From the NCBI RefSeq assembly GCF_009901955.1, contig NZ_WUTS01000001.1, positions 3,216,634 to 3,280,633 of the forward strand: a DNA stretch of 64,000 nucleotides, given 5' to 3'. Shown piece by piece: positions 1-8,673 of this stretch (position 1 is its first letter; the number at the start of each line of letters is the position of its first letter). The DNA comes from Halomonas icarae (GTDB taxonomy: Bacteria > Pseudomonadota > Gammaproteobacteria > Pseudomonadales > Halomonadaceae). Under the pieces are notes generated by a model. It was not told the origin of the DNA. It ran no database searches and was given only the letters and a program-made list of their open reading frames with translations. A program made the translations under genes and the position numbers.

Positions 1-127
1 CTGGCAAGAAATTATCAGTCGCTACTCTGCCTCGTATCGGCCATCGTTTGGCTGGCCTGATTGTTAACGCTCCCTAGCTGTCTGAACCGCCAAATCGGGA
101 TCATAGGCCCGATCTAACGGCGACGTT

Positions 128-1441
128 CTAACGCATCAATTCTGGCAGACTTAACACCAGAGACGGAAAAAGAGTGATCATAACCAGAAGTAATATTAAT
201 AACAGGAAGTAGGGAAGTGCCGCCCGAGCTATCAGCAAGATGTTTTGCCCAGTCAAGCTCTGCATAACGAAGAGGTTGAAACCAACAGGTGGTGTGATCT
301 GCGCAGCCTCGATGAGGATCACGATAAAGATTCCGAACCAGATGAGATCGATGCCAGCAGCCTCCACTAGCGGCAGCATGACCGATGAGGTGAGCACGAT
401 GATCGAGATACCCTCGAGAAAGCAGCCCAAGATGAGGATCAGCAACGCCATAACCAGCAGCAGGATATAGGGCGAGAAGCCAAAGCTTCCCACCCAACCG
501 GCCAACTCCCGCGGTAGGCCAATAAAGGCGACGGCAATCGATAGGCAGGAGGCAGCTGCGATGATAAAGGAGATCATACACGAGGTTCTGACAGCCGCCA
601 TCAGACCCTCCCAGAAACACCTCCAGCTCAGGGCCCTATAGACGGCGGAAAGTCCCAGGGCGCCGATCACTCCGATGACTGCGGCCTCGGTCGGCGTGGC
701 AATTCCAGCATAGATCGAGCCGATCACGAGAAATACCAGACCAATTGTGGGCAGGAGACTTGGCAACACCTCAAGTCGATGACGCCAGCTAGAGTGCTGA
801 TCCCGCTCGGGCATATCACCCGGATTTATCCAACTCCAGATCGTAACATACCCCATATAGAGAGCGATCAGCAGCAGGCCGGGGACAATGCCGGCTATGA
901 ATAGCCTTCCAATCGACTGCTCCGCCGAAACACCATAGACGATCATGATGATCGATGGAGGGATAAGCAACCCCATAGTGCCGGAGCCGGCTAGAGTGCC
1001 AATAGTCTGTCGAATTGGATAACCGCGTCGGCCGAGCTCCGGCACAGTCATACGGCCGATGGTGGCGCATGTCACTGCCGAAGAGCCGGTAATAGCCGCC
1101 ATCACACCACAGCCCAGTATATTGACGTGTAACAGCCCACCCGGCAGTCGCCCAACCCAAGGTGCTAGCCCCTGGAACATATGGCGAGACAGGTTCGAAC
1201 GAAACAAGATTTCTCCCATCCAGACGAAGAGCGGCAACGAGGTCAACTCCCACCCCCAGCTAGCGTCCCAAAGGGTCGACGCCATCAGTGACCCCATCGG
1301 TGCGGGTGTGAAAAGGGCCATCATGACCATCCCTGCCACCAGTAGAGTCACCGAAACCCAGATGCCAGACGCAAGAAAGCCGAATACGAGGACCGCAAGT
1401 GTGATTGTGGCAAGTGCAGTGGTATCGATCATTATGATCAC
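128..1441 (-). CDS. TRAP transporter large permease (DctM family)
   Basis: Large membrane subunit of a tripartite ATP-independent periplasmic (TRAP) transporter, which uses an ion gradient to import a substrate delivered by a periplasmic binding protein. The 437 residues form about a dozen hydrophobic helices. The family motifs GSSAVTCATIGRMTVPEL and SGTMGLLIPPSI are visible in the first half and TPPVGFNLFV near the end. The frame opens with GTG at 1441, overlapping the stop of the small permease gene as GTGA; an ATG at 1432 is the alternative. Third gene of a DctP-DctQ-DctM operon. The substrate cannot be told from sequence. Confidence 0.93.
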   Translation of the reverse strand: MIIMIDTTALATITLAVLVFGFLASGIWVSVTLLVAGMVMMALFTPAPMGSLMASTLWDASWGWELTSLPLFVWMGEILFRSNLSRHMFQGLAPWVGRLPGGLLHVNILGCGVMAAITGSSAVTCATIGRMTVPELGRRGYPIRQTIGTLAGSGTMGLLIPPSIIMIVYGVSAEQSIGRLFIAGIVPGLLLIALYMGYVTIWSWINPGDMPERDQHSSWRHRLEVLPSLLPTIGLVFLVIGSIYAGIATPTEAAVIGVIGALGLSAVYRALSWRCFWEGLMAAVRTSCMISFIIAAASCLSIAVAFIGLPRELAGWVGSFGFSPYILLLVMALLILILGCFLEGISIIVLTSSVMLPLVEAAGIDLIWFGIFIVILIEAAQITPPVGFNLFVMQSLTGQNILLIARAALPYFLLLILLLVMITLFPSLVLSLPELMR

Positions 1442-1947
1442 TCGAAAGGTAGGGACTCGTCGTCACTGTCATAGCTAGGAGTGTGCCCCCGCAGCATACT
1501 GACCAGCTCATCGAGCAAGGCAGTGGCGAACAGAGTGACCCCCAGTGCGACGCCGGCCTGCGGAATCCAAAACTGGATAGCCAGGAGTCCGGGGCTTACA
1601 TCTTGGAAGCGATAGGATTGCACCATCAGCGCGATGATGTGCCACGAGAGAAAGACGACAGCTACGCCGGCAACAGTGCAGTTGACTATTTCGACCACGC
1701 GGCGTGCGTGCCGCGGTAATCGGTCCAGTGTCAAGGTGATCCTCACGTGGCTTCCAGCGCGGAAGGTGTGTGCGAGGCCGAAGAAGGTAGCGGCGGCCAT
1801 GCAAAACCCGGCGGCCTCGGTGGCCTCAAAGGTCACTCCAAGAATCCGACAGACCAGTTGGATCACGATGGTCACAAGAATCCCGACCAGAAAGAGTGCA
1901 GCGAGATAGCCTGCCGCATCATAGAGCCGGTCCAGAGTGCGTCTCAT
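1438..1947 (-). CDS. TRAP transporter small permease (DctQ family)
   Basis: Small membrane subunit of the TRAP transporter, normally four helices that partner the large permease. The 169 residues show four hydrophobic segments; the second carries FCMAAATFFGLAHTFRAGSHVRI, close to the usual DctQ pattern before the H(V/I)R motif. ATG at 1947 lies 30 bases after the binding-protein stop, and the stop overlaps the large-permease start. The acidic C-terminal tail (DSDDESLPFE) is ordinary for the family. Confidence 0.9.
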   Translation of the reverse strand: MRRTLDRLYDAAGYLAALFLVGILVTIVIQLVCRILGVTFEATEAAGFCMAAATFFGLAHTFRAGSHVRITLTLDRLPRHARRVVEIVNCTVAGVAVVFLSWHIIALMVQSYRFQDVSPGLLAIQFWIPQAGVALGVTLFATALLDELVSMLRGHTPSYDSDDESLPFE

Positions 1948-1977
1948 TGACGAAGCCCCCGTGGAAAGAACGTGGTA

Positions 1978-2967
1978 TCAGTGGAGTGACTCCCTGTAGG
2001 CCTGGTAAACGGCCTGCTCACTGGAGTCGGCGGCTTCAAGCCACTCCGCGATCAGCTGCTCGCCGATCTCGTCGATCCGATTCAGTACATCCTGTGGTGC
2101 CTCAGCAATCTGCATGCCATGCTCTTCGAGCACACCCATGCGCTGCTTTCCAGCAGCCTCGGCCATCTCCCAGCTCCGCTCGGTAGCACGTCTCCCCTCC
2201 TCGAGTACCACCTCCTGAATTTCCTCGGGCAGGGAACGGAAAGCCCGCTCGTTAACGATGACGGCATTCTTCTGATGCATGGTGCCGGTATAGGTAAAGA
2301 TATCGAGATACTCCCAGGCCTGGATGTCGGTACCCGTCTGCGCAGAAGTCCACAAGGCCTCGATCATGTTAGTGGCAAAGGCTTGAGGTATCTCAGCAAA
2401 CGGCAGGATGATGGCATCTGCGCCGATCCCTTCGCCCAGCTTCTGGGTCTGCTTAGAATAGATACGTAGCTTGATACCATTGAGATCATCCAGTGACTGG
2501 ATGGGCTCGCTCGTGTAGAAGCCCTGCCCCGGCCAAGGCGCATAAGTCAAGACGCGCATACCATCCTGGGCAAAGCGCTCATCGAAAAGAGGAGCCTGAG
2601 CTTCCATCAGTTTCTGGGCCTCCTTCAGTGTGGTTGCCACACCCGGGATATTGTCTAGGTTGTAGATCTCTTCCTCATTGCCGTAAACGCTCAGGCGGAT
2701 TTCACCAACCTGAATCTGTCCTGCTTGTACAGATCTCTTAATGCTATCGAGCTTGATCAAGCTACTATTAGGTCGCAGATCGATTTTCAATTCACCATCG
2801 GTACGCCGCTCTATGGCCTCGACAAAATTTCTTATGTTCTGGGTAAAATAACTACTTTCTGGATACCCCGTTGCCATAATCCAAGTAGTTTCAGCTAAGA
2901 CAGGAAGGGCGACCAAGGAACCAACAGCTGCCAACGTTACGGAACGTATCACGGAAAAGAAGGTCAT
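1978..2967 (-). CDS. TRAP substrate-binding protein (DctP family)
   Basis: Periplasmic solute receptor of the TRAP system. A Sec signal peptide ending near ALPVLA-ET is followed by a DctP fold with YTSEPIQSLDDLNGIKLRI, the family motif around the ligand-binding arginine. ATG at 2967 is preferred because GGAG lies eight bases upstream; in-frame ATGs at 2973 and 2979 are possible. The substrate is unknown. Two TRAP receptors are encoded in this window (see 19617-20669) and they are clearly different proteins. An AT-rich stretch at 2980-3120 probably holds the promoter. Confidence 0.92.
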   Translation of the reverse strand: MTFFSVIRSVTLAAVGSLVALPVLAETTWIMATGYPESSYFTQNIRNFVEAIERRTDGELKIDLRPNSSLIKLDSIKRSVQAGQIQVGEIRLSVYGNEEEIYNLDNIPGVATTLKEAQKLMEAQAPLFDERFAQDGMRVLTYAPWPGQGFYTSEPIQSLDDLNGIKLRIYSKQTQKLGEGIGADAIILPFAEIPQAFATNMIEALWTSAQTGTDIQAWEYLDIFTYTGTMHQKNAVIVNERAFRSLPEEIQEVVLEEGRRATERSWEMAEAAGKQRMGVLEEHGMQIAEAPQDVLNRIDEIGEQLIAEWLEAADSSEQAVYQAYRESLH

Positions 2968-3119
2968 TAACATCTCCATCTCTATTTATTTAAATAATAA
3001 TGCGATGGCCTTGCCGTTATTTAATAGCCATTCTTAAGGCATATAGATCAATCTATTCAGGCAGTGTAACTTTCACATAAACCCTGACAAAAACAAAGAA
3101 AAAATAAAATAAAGAAATT

Positions 3120-3903
3120 TTAAAAATTAACAACTAATTCTTGCTGCTGCATGATATGGGCCACGCCGAATACCTTCACCTCCCAGGCAAAACCTTCAAA
3201 GGAAATCTGGCGAAAGTTCAGTGAGGGTAGGGCGGAGACACCGAGACCTGCGGCAACCATGCGGCCGGCAATGCCGATCTGGCAGACTTCACACATAAGT
3301 TCCATTTGTAAGTCGTGCTCTTGCAAACCCTTTGGATAGCCTGACGAGTACTTCATGGACGGCTGCCAGCGATGATGGGGGATCGCAGAAGGTCTTGCCA
3401 GGAGACTTCCTGTTGTTCTAGCAGAGGGTGCCCGAAGGGGCATACCGCCACAAAGTAGTCATCGATCAACGGCTCGAACTGAGTAGCTCCTGATGCAGAG
3501 CGGCGCACGGAGAAGCAGATGTTGGAACGTTACTCGTTGACTAGTACATCCACTTGGCTGGCCAACATGTCGTGTACGTTGATTGTGATATAAGAATGGC
3601 GTAATCAGTAGTCGGCCAGTACCGCTGGTTGGAAGCCAGCAGCCAGAGTCGGCAAGTGTAACCTTCCCTCGCTGCTTGTCGAGCAGCTCCTCCAGTTTCC
3701 CCCAGTGCTGCTTCCTAGTTGACGGTCAAGCGTCTTGCCGCGGGCAGAAAGAGTCTTCCTTCCGGAGTCAGCTGTACCCCGCGAGATGAGCAATTGAACA
3801 ACGCTCTGCCCGCGGCTTGCTCTAGGTGTTTAGTCCCAGGGTGTAATGGTCCATGGAACGAACCATTATCCAAGGAGGAACCATAACTCAAGTACTTCAT
3901 CAA
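3120..3903 (-). pseudogene. Degraded LysR-family regulator
   Basis: Pieces of one LysR-type regulator can be read on the minus strand in shifted frames. Near 3780-3903 is the end of the helix-turn-helix region (LEQAAGRALFNCSSRGVQLTPEG). Near 3440-3610 are effector-domain fragments (ITINVHDMLASQVDVLVNE; DDYFVAVCPFGHPLLEQQ). At 3120-3340 is GIAGRMVAAGLGVSALPSL. Frameshifts and a stop separate them, the first helices are altered and the C-terminal 40-50 residues are missing. It sits just upstream of the TRAP operon in the same orientation, so it may once have controlled it. Confidence 0.75.
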
Positions 3904-3966
3904 CGTGCCAAGACCTCGCCCGCCATCCGAGAAAACAGACAGCGATCATCAGGTTCACTCGACACA
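3880..3966 (+). pseudogene. Possible transposase N-terminal remnant (IS481-like)
   Basis: A stretch of about 29 codons (TQVLHQRAKTSPAIRENRQ...) resembles the first helix-turn-helix of IS481-type transposases, which usually begin with a VLH.xA.TTP.IR.xIQxS pattern. The similarity stops abruptly, no DDE domain follows and the frame then becomes uninformative. Too short to be sure. Confidence 0.22.
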
Positions 3967-4095
3967 GGGCACGACCACTGTGCGTTGGCTGGTCGCCGAG
4001 GCAGCGCAGTGGCTGAAGGGGGCTGGGAAAAACACATCGACAAGTTCTGGCTGGCCACTCAGCCACAGGATATGTTCGCCGGACCGGATACGGCT

Positions 4096-4233
4096 CTTGA
4101 CTGGCGACCACTCATCGCACCTCGTGTTCCACGCATCCTCGGCGTCATCACACCCTCCCGAACACTGCCCTCTACTGGGGCCTCTGCAATGCTTGACCTA
4201 GTGCGCGCACATGCCCCAGCATTCAAGCTCTGA
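4096..4233 (+). pseudogene. LysR C-terminal remnant on the plus strand
   Basis: The last 45 codons of an open frame (LDWRPLIAPRVPRILGVITP, then SRTLPSTGASAMLDLVRAHA) look like the end of a LysR effector domain, where RPL..P.PR.xGLV.R..R.LSPAA is common. It has no matching N-terminal part upstream and lies opposite in strand to the LysR pseudogene next to it. Read here as rearrangement debris. Confidence 0.35.
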
Positions 4234-4388
4234 GTTCTCAGGCACTCCGAGCATGGGAGGGTGCTGAGAATCACTAGAAGCATGACCTACATTAAGCAAA
4301 CATCGACCCACTCAATATCCCGTAGGGCTTCGCTTGGGGGTCAAGCCAACCTAGTCAAGTTCTGTGCTGAAAACTAAAAAATACGAAC

Positions 4389-4412
4389 GGGGGTACATGA
4401 GGGGGTACATGA
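4389..4412. repeat. Tandem GGGGGTACATGA repeats (integrase-type boxes)
   Basis: Two perfect head-to-tail copies of GGGGGTACATGA, with a further GGGGGTACAT at 4598-4607 and an inverted GACATACCCCC at 4581-4591. GGGGGTACA boxes are typical next to tyrosine-recombinase genes and att sites of proteobacterial islands. No integrase gene is present here. Confidence 0.6.
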
Positions 4413-4470
4413 AAAATGTCGAAAAAAACATTCTTTTTAATCAGTGCTTTACAGATGCTTTTTACGGGAC

Positions 4471-4483
4471 GCCGCCTCCACCA
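4471..4483 (+). other. att-like scar resembling the 3' end of tmRNA
   Basis: GCCGCCTCCACCA matches the 3' acceptor end seen in many gammaproteobacterial tmRNA (ssrA) genes, and it is followed within 70 bases by a stable-RNA-style terminator. No tmRNA body lies upstream. The usual explanation is an island end that carried a copy of the ssrA 3' end. Inference only. Confidence 0.4.
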
Positions 4484-4490
4484 ACCACAG

Positions 4491-4565
4491 GTTTCAGGAG
4501 TTACCAAGAAACGCCAGAAACCGCATGAACAGGGGCCTTCGGGCCCCTTTCTTGTTTCAGGAGTT
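4491..4565. repeat. 12-bp direct repeat GTTTCAGGAGTT flanking a terminator
   Basis: GTTTCAGGAGTT occurs at 4491-4502 and again at 4554-4565, bracketing the terminator at 4530-4552. Such short direct repeats can be att core duplications or duplication scars; which one applies cannot be decided here. Confidence 0.6.
4530..4552 (+). terminator. Rho-independent terminator with UUCG loop
   Basis: AGGGGCC-TTCG-GGCCCCT followed by TTTC. The 7-bp stem with a TTCG tetraloop and T-run fits a terminator for a plus-strand RNA, which here would be the absent gene ending near 4483. Confidence 0.7.
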
Positions 4566-4706
4566 CCCAGGTCATCCTTTGACATACCCCCAACGATGGG
4601 GGTACATCGTCGAAACTATCATCCGGGACCCTATAGCCGCGATCCTCAAGCACCTTTCTCGGCAAAAGATGAAGGCGCTAGATAACGGGATAGTCCTTTG
4701 GGACTC

Positions 4707-5231
4707 TCAGATCCCCCCCAACCACGCCAACAACGACACAACGCCGTGGAACACTAGCATGCCAATCAGCACGACCAGGGTAGCCAGTGTCAGCAGGAGC
4801 AGTAGCATCCTTGGTTTAAACGCCTCACCCTTTGGGCAGAAGGGGTCTTCAATAATCCTAAGGAAGTTATGCCAGCGCTCAGAACGACCTGTAGCGTCAA
4901 TCACGCGAACCAGGTACATGCAGCCAAGGATCGGAAGAATGATCCATCCATGCGCATCATATTTCTCGGCGGTATTCCAGATTACCCAGGGCACTCCCAG
5001 GATGAAAAAAACACAAAGGGCCAGGCCCCAGGCAAATGAAAGCTTATCCACATGGATTCCCTGATCAATTCGAGTCTCTAGCCTTCTCTGGCCAAGAGAC
5101 TCTCTGCATACAGCTAATCGTTCAGCCCCGGCAGCCAGAGCATGATTGACAGAAACAGAATACAGCAGCAGTCCAGTCAATTGCAGCAGCACGAAGGGGA
5201 CGATCGACTTGTAGATGATGCCGATACTCAC
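4707..5231 (-). CDS. Hypothetical inner-membrane protein
   Basis: The 174-residue protein has four strongly hydrophobic segments, at about residues 8-30, 65-87, 94-110 and 142-170. A cytoplasmic-looking loop containing RAGAERLAVCRESL-type and DATGRSERWHNFL motifs lies between them. I do not recognise the family. It stands alone beside the integration scar at 4.4-4.6 kb and is not coupled to its neighbours, so it may belong to the accessory segment. ATG at 5231 is the first start of the frame. No function is proposed. Confidence 0.6.
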   Translation of the reverse strand: MSIGIIYKSIVPFVLLQLTGLLLYSVSVNHALAAGAERLAVCRESLGQRRLETRIDQGIHVDKLSFAWGLALCVFFILGVPWVIWNTAEKYDAHGWIILPILGCMYLVRVIDATGRSERWHNFLRIIEDPFCPKGEAFKPRMLLLLLTLATLVVLIGMLVFHGVVSLLAWLGGI

Positions 5232-5433
5232 ACCCCCTAAACGGCCTTTGCCTTCGCTCCACTTCGCTGTGTATGAGGGCCCTCAACCGTCATCATCAGC
5301 ATCAACACATGGGAAAGCATCGTGAACACGGAGAATCACCCCCCAGCCTGCCTGAAACCGTATCAGATGCCGGTCGACACCATCGTCGAGCGTTCCCGCG
5401 TGTCGCCACTGCCGCGTCTTCATGCATGGGCTG

Positions 5434-6261
5434 TTATCGGGTGCCACATACCGGCAAGGCGGAATAGTCTTCCAACACGTCCTTGCGAAAGGGCAATCGT
5501 GCCCGAGCATCGCTGATCACCCGAGGATCAACCTCCATAAGATGGAACTCTTCACTCTCGCCCAGCACCGTGGCGGGTAGAGTGTCATCGATCCAGGGTG
5601 GACACAGAAAGGACTGACCAAAATGTTCGCCGCTGCGGTTGACGCTGAGGAAGTAAACCTGGTTTTCCAGCGCCCGCGTGGTCACGAACTGATGCCATGA
5701 GTAATAGGAAAGATCCTTGGAAAAGGCGACAGGATGCAGGATGACATCCACGCCGAACTCACGGCAAAGGCGGCGCGTCAACTCGGGAAACCGCATGTCA
5801 TAGCAGATGATCACGCCGACCTTGATTCCGTCGATCTCGAATACGGACAAGTGATCGCCACGCCGGAAGTAACGAAGCTCATGCGAGTCGCCATACTCGG
5901 CGGTGTGCAGCTTGTCGTAATGGGTCAGGTATTGTCCCTGACGTCCAATGGTGACCTGGCTGATATAGGTGTCCTCGCCGTCCTGGCGCGCCGTGCCGTA
6001 GCATATGGCCACCTTGTGCTCGCGACAGAATTGCCCAAACAGGGTGTAGAACTCGCCTTCCAGCGGTTCCCTGAACCGGGCAACCTGCTGAAAGTTCTCT
6101 TTCGAGTACTCCATGGTCGAGAGTTCCGGCAAGACAATCAGATCAACCGGCTGGGCAGTGACCTGGGCCGAGAGTCGCTGGATGACTGTCTCGACATGGG
6201 CCCGCTGACTATCTCGGCTGTCAATGGCAGGAATATGGATCTGAGCAACGAGTACACGCAT
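5434..6261 (-). CDS. Carbon-nitrogen hydrolase (nitrilase superfamily)
   Basis: Cytoplasmic amidase or nitrilase-fold enzyme of 275 residues. The catalytic triad is visible: E46 in LIVLPELS, K117 in HYDKLHT and C153 in IICYDMRFPEL. The full alpha-beta-beta-alpha domain is present and the length is normal. This family includes omega-amidases, N-carbamoylputrescine amidases and many of unknown substrate; the sequence does not single one out. It is monocistronic, divergent from the DUF3422 gene. Confidence 0.9.
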   Translation of the reverse strand: MRVLVAQIHIPAIDSRDSQRAHVETVIQRLSAQVTAQPVDLIVLPELSTMEYSKENFQQVARFREPLEGEFYTLFGQFCREHKVAICYGTARQDGEDTYISQVTIGRQGQYLTHYDKLHTAEYGDSHELRYFRRGDHLSVFEIDGIKVGVIICYDMRFPELTRRLCREFGVDVILHPVAFSKDLSYYSWHQFVTTRALENQVYFLSVNRSGEHFGQSFLCPPWIDDTLPATVLGESEEFHLMEVDPRVISDARARLPFRKDVLEDYSALPVCGTR

Positions 6262-7381
6262 ATCGATACGACTCCATAAGATGGGTTTCTATAGCAATTA
6301 TCTAGCCCTTCGCTACTCAGCACGCGCAAGCGGGCCACTACTATTTCCCTGCCGAATTGAGGGAGGTTATTTCAAGTTCGCCTGGCGCCGAATGGCGAGG
6401 CAACGGTAACCGCGTTGACGCAGCACACTTGGCCCGGGGGAAGCCAGCCTCTAGGCTCGAAGCATTTCCCACCTTGCCTGGTTCCAGCATGCACCCACAA
6501 CGCGCCCGACTGCATAACGAGCTTCACGCCCAGCCCTCGATCTACTTCGCGGAGCCGGCGCACATTCACCACTACGCCTTCCTCGATGGCGACGGCATTG
6601 CCACCGACATCCTCGAGCGGATCGCCGAGGCGGTCGGCAGGACCCCCGACTCCGAAGCGGCTCAGGAGATCCTGAACTTCGGTGACCAGACGCTGAAGTG
6701 GGAGCGCCATACCGAGTTCTTCACCCTCACCCTACTGGTCCCGAAGTCCGCGCGGGGCGAGCCCTGGCCATCGCCCCCGCCGCTGCTGGCGGAGATCAGC
6801 GCCGCACACAGCCGTAAGCTCATCAATGCCAGCCTGGTCCTGGTAGAGGCGGAGGCTGACTGGGGTGGCGACCCCAGCGCCTATGGCTTTCGCGACCCCG
6901 CCGGCTCCAGCGTGGGGGATGGAGACGCCACCGTATGGAGCGATTTCCGGCTCACCGCGGACGGTGTCAATCGGCTGATGCTGGTCAACCGGGGCCTCAA
7001 CGCCTTTCGTCTGGGGCGCACGACCCGGCGCCTCCTGGAGATCGAGACATACCGCATGATGGCCTCGCTAGCGCTACCAGTGGCCAAGAAGATGAGCCTC
7101 GAGCTGCGCGACCACGAGCTTGAGCTCGGCAAGCTCTCGGAGCGTAACACAGAGGACGCAGAAGCAAGCTCCCGCCCGCTTCTGGCGGCCATCTCCGAGC
7201 TCTCGGCCAGGCTTGAGCGCTCGGGTGCCCGATCGCGGCAGCGCTTCAGCGCCACTGAGGCCTATGCGCGGATCGTCTTCAACCGTATCGAGGAGCTACG
7301 CGAGGAGCGACTGGACGACCGTCCCCGGCTGGGGACCTTCATCCTGCGGCGCTTCCGACCAACGTATATGGAGTCCTCCCC

Positions 7382-7635
7382 GTTTGCCAGCATGAGGCAT
7401 GATCGGCGGTAGGTACGACTGCACACGTATATCCGGTCTCATTAATAATGCCAATGGCATCGGACCCTGATGGGCTATCCGCACGTCAGTTCCCAATCGG
7501 TTCATCGAGCTGTTAGCTCACGTACGTGTCGGGGGTTGCTGACGTCGGTTCGACCTGTTCGCCATCTTGCAGCATGCTCAGCAATCGTGGTGGTGGGAAC
7601 CCTCGGTAAAAACGTTGGAATTCAGTAGGGTGATG
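7382..7635 (-). ncRNA. Candidate guide (bridge/seek) RNA region of the IS1111 element
   Basis: About 250 bases between the transposase stop and the inverted repeat, with no coding signal. In IS1111-group elements the guide RNA that pairs with target and donor DNA is encoded downstream of the transposase, as here. Two short matches to the integration site are visible: ACGTATAT at 7425-7432 equals the left junction at 7362-7369, and CGGTTCA at 7498-7504 equals the restored empty site. Matches of 7-8 bases can arise by chance; the placement is inferred from the family. Confidence 0.4.
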
Positions 7636-8673
7636 TTACGCCACATGGGCCGCCAGCTCGGGATCATAGTCGCTGTCGTGACGCGTGATCGCCCAGGCGA
7701 TACGTGCTGTCTTGTTGGCGAGCGCAACAATCGCCACGTTGGCATGCTTTCGCTCGGCCAGTTTCCTGACCCAGTGACTCAGGTTGTCCTCCTTGCCATC
7801 GCTGCAGCGCAGAACGGCGCGCGCGCCGTGCACCAGCAGGGTTCGTAGGTAGCTGTCGCCCCGCTTGCTGATGCCCAGCAAGCGGTCACGTCCTCCCGTA
7901 CTGTGCTGACGCGGCGTCAGGCCCAGCGAAGCAGCGAAGTCCCGCCCGCGCTTGAAAGCCTGGGCGTCACCCAAGGCGCCGGCCAACGCGCTGGCAGTCA
8001 GTGTGCCGACCCCGCGGAGCGATAACAGGCGCTTTGCCACCGGGTCGGTCTGGGCGTGGTGCTCGATGCGCTCCGTCACTGTAGCGATGCGATCGCTCAG
8101 ATAGCGGAGATCCTCTGCGAGGTCGGCCAGCAGTACGCGGAAATCATCGGTCAAGCCATTTTCGGCATCTTCCAGCCAGCGGGGCAGCGCGGCGCGCAGC
8201 TGGCCGATGCCGACGGGGGCCACCAGCCCATACTCACCGACCAAGCCGCGGATCTGGTTGGCCTTGGCGGTGCGCTGATGCACCAGCTCGCTGCGGATGC
8301 GATGAGCGGCCTGAACATCCTGCTGGGCGACGGACTTGACCGTCACGAAGCGCATGCTCGGCCGCCCCATGGCCTCACAGATGGCCTCGGCATCGACGCG
8401 GTCGTTCTTGTTGCTCTTCACATAGGGCTTGACGAACTGAGCGGCGATCAACGTGACGTGATAGCCGCGTGCCTGCAGCTCGCGGCCCCAGTGATGAGCG
8501 GAGGCGCAGGCTTCCATCCCGATCACGGCACCGGCAGGGACGCGATTGACGATGGCGTCCAGCCACTTGTCTCGTGAGTACTTGCCACGCCACTGGACCT
8601 GGTCATGGCGATCCACGCCGTGCACATGAAAGACAGACTTTGCGATATCCACGCCGACCCGGGTAATGTTCAT
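7636..8673 (-). CDS. IS110-family transposase (IS1111 group)
   Basis: 345-residue DEDD-type recombinase. The N-terminal RuvC-like domain starts VGVDIAKSVFHVHGVD (first catalytic Asp) and continues with VIGMEACASAHHW and KNDRVDAEAI. The C-terminal Transposase_20 domain has RLLSLRGVGTLTASAL and GISKRGDSYLRTLLVHGARA, which holds the serine region typical of the family. The length is normal and no frameshift is visible, so it may be active. It is transcribed opposite to the DUF3422 gene it disrupts. Confidence 0.95.
   Translation of the reverse strand: MNITRVGVDIAKSVFHVHGVDRHDQVQWRGKYSRDKWLDAIVNRVPAGAVIGMEACASAHHWGRELQARGYHVTLIAAQFVKPYVKSNKNDRVDAEAICEAMGRPSMRFVTVKSVAQQDVQAAHRIRSELVHQRTAKANQIRGLVGEYGLVAPVGIGQLRAALPRWLEDAENGLTDDFRVLLADLAEDLRYLSDRIATVTERIEHHAQTDPVAKRLLSLRGVGTLTASALAGALGDAQAFKRGRDFAASLGLTPRQHSTGGRDRLLGISKRGDSYLRTLLVHGARAVLRCSDGKEDNLSHWVRKLAERKHANVAIVALANKTARIAWAITRHDSDYDPELAAHVA

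Noticed and set aside
3853-4233. Intact 126-residue plus-strand gene
   Set aside because: Only its two ends resemble known proteins, from different families, so it is better read as fused debris than as one gene.
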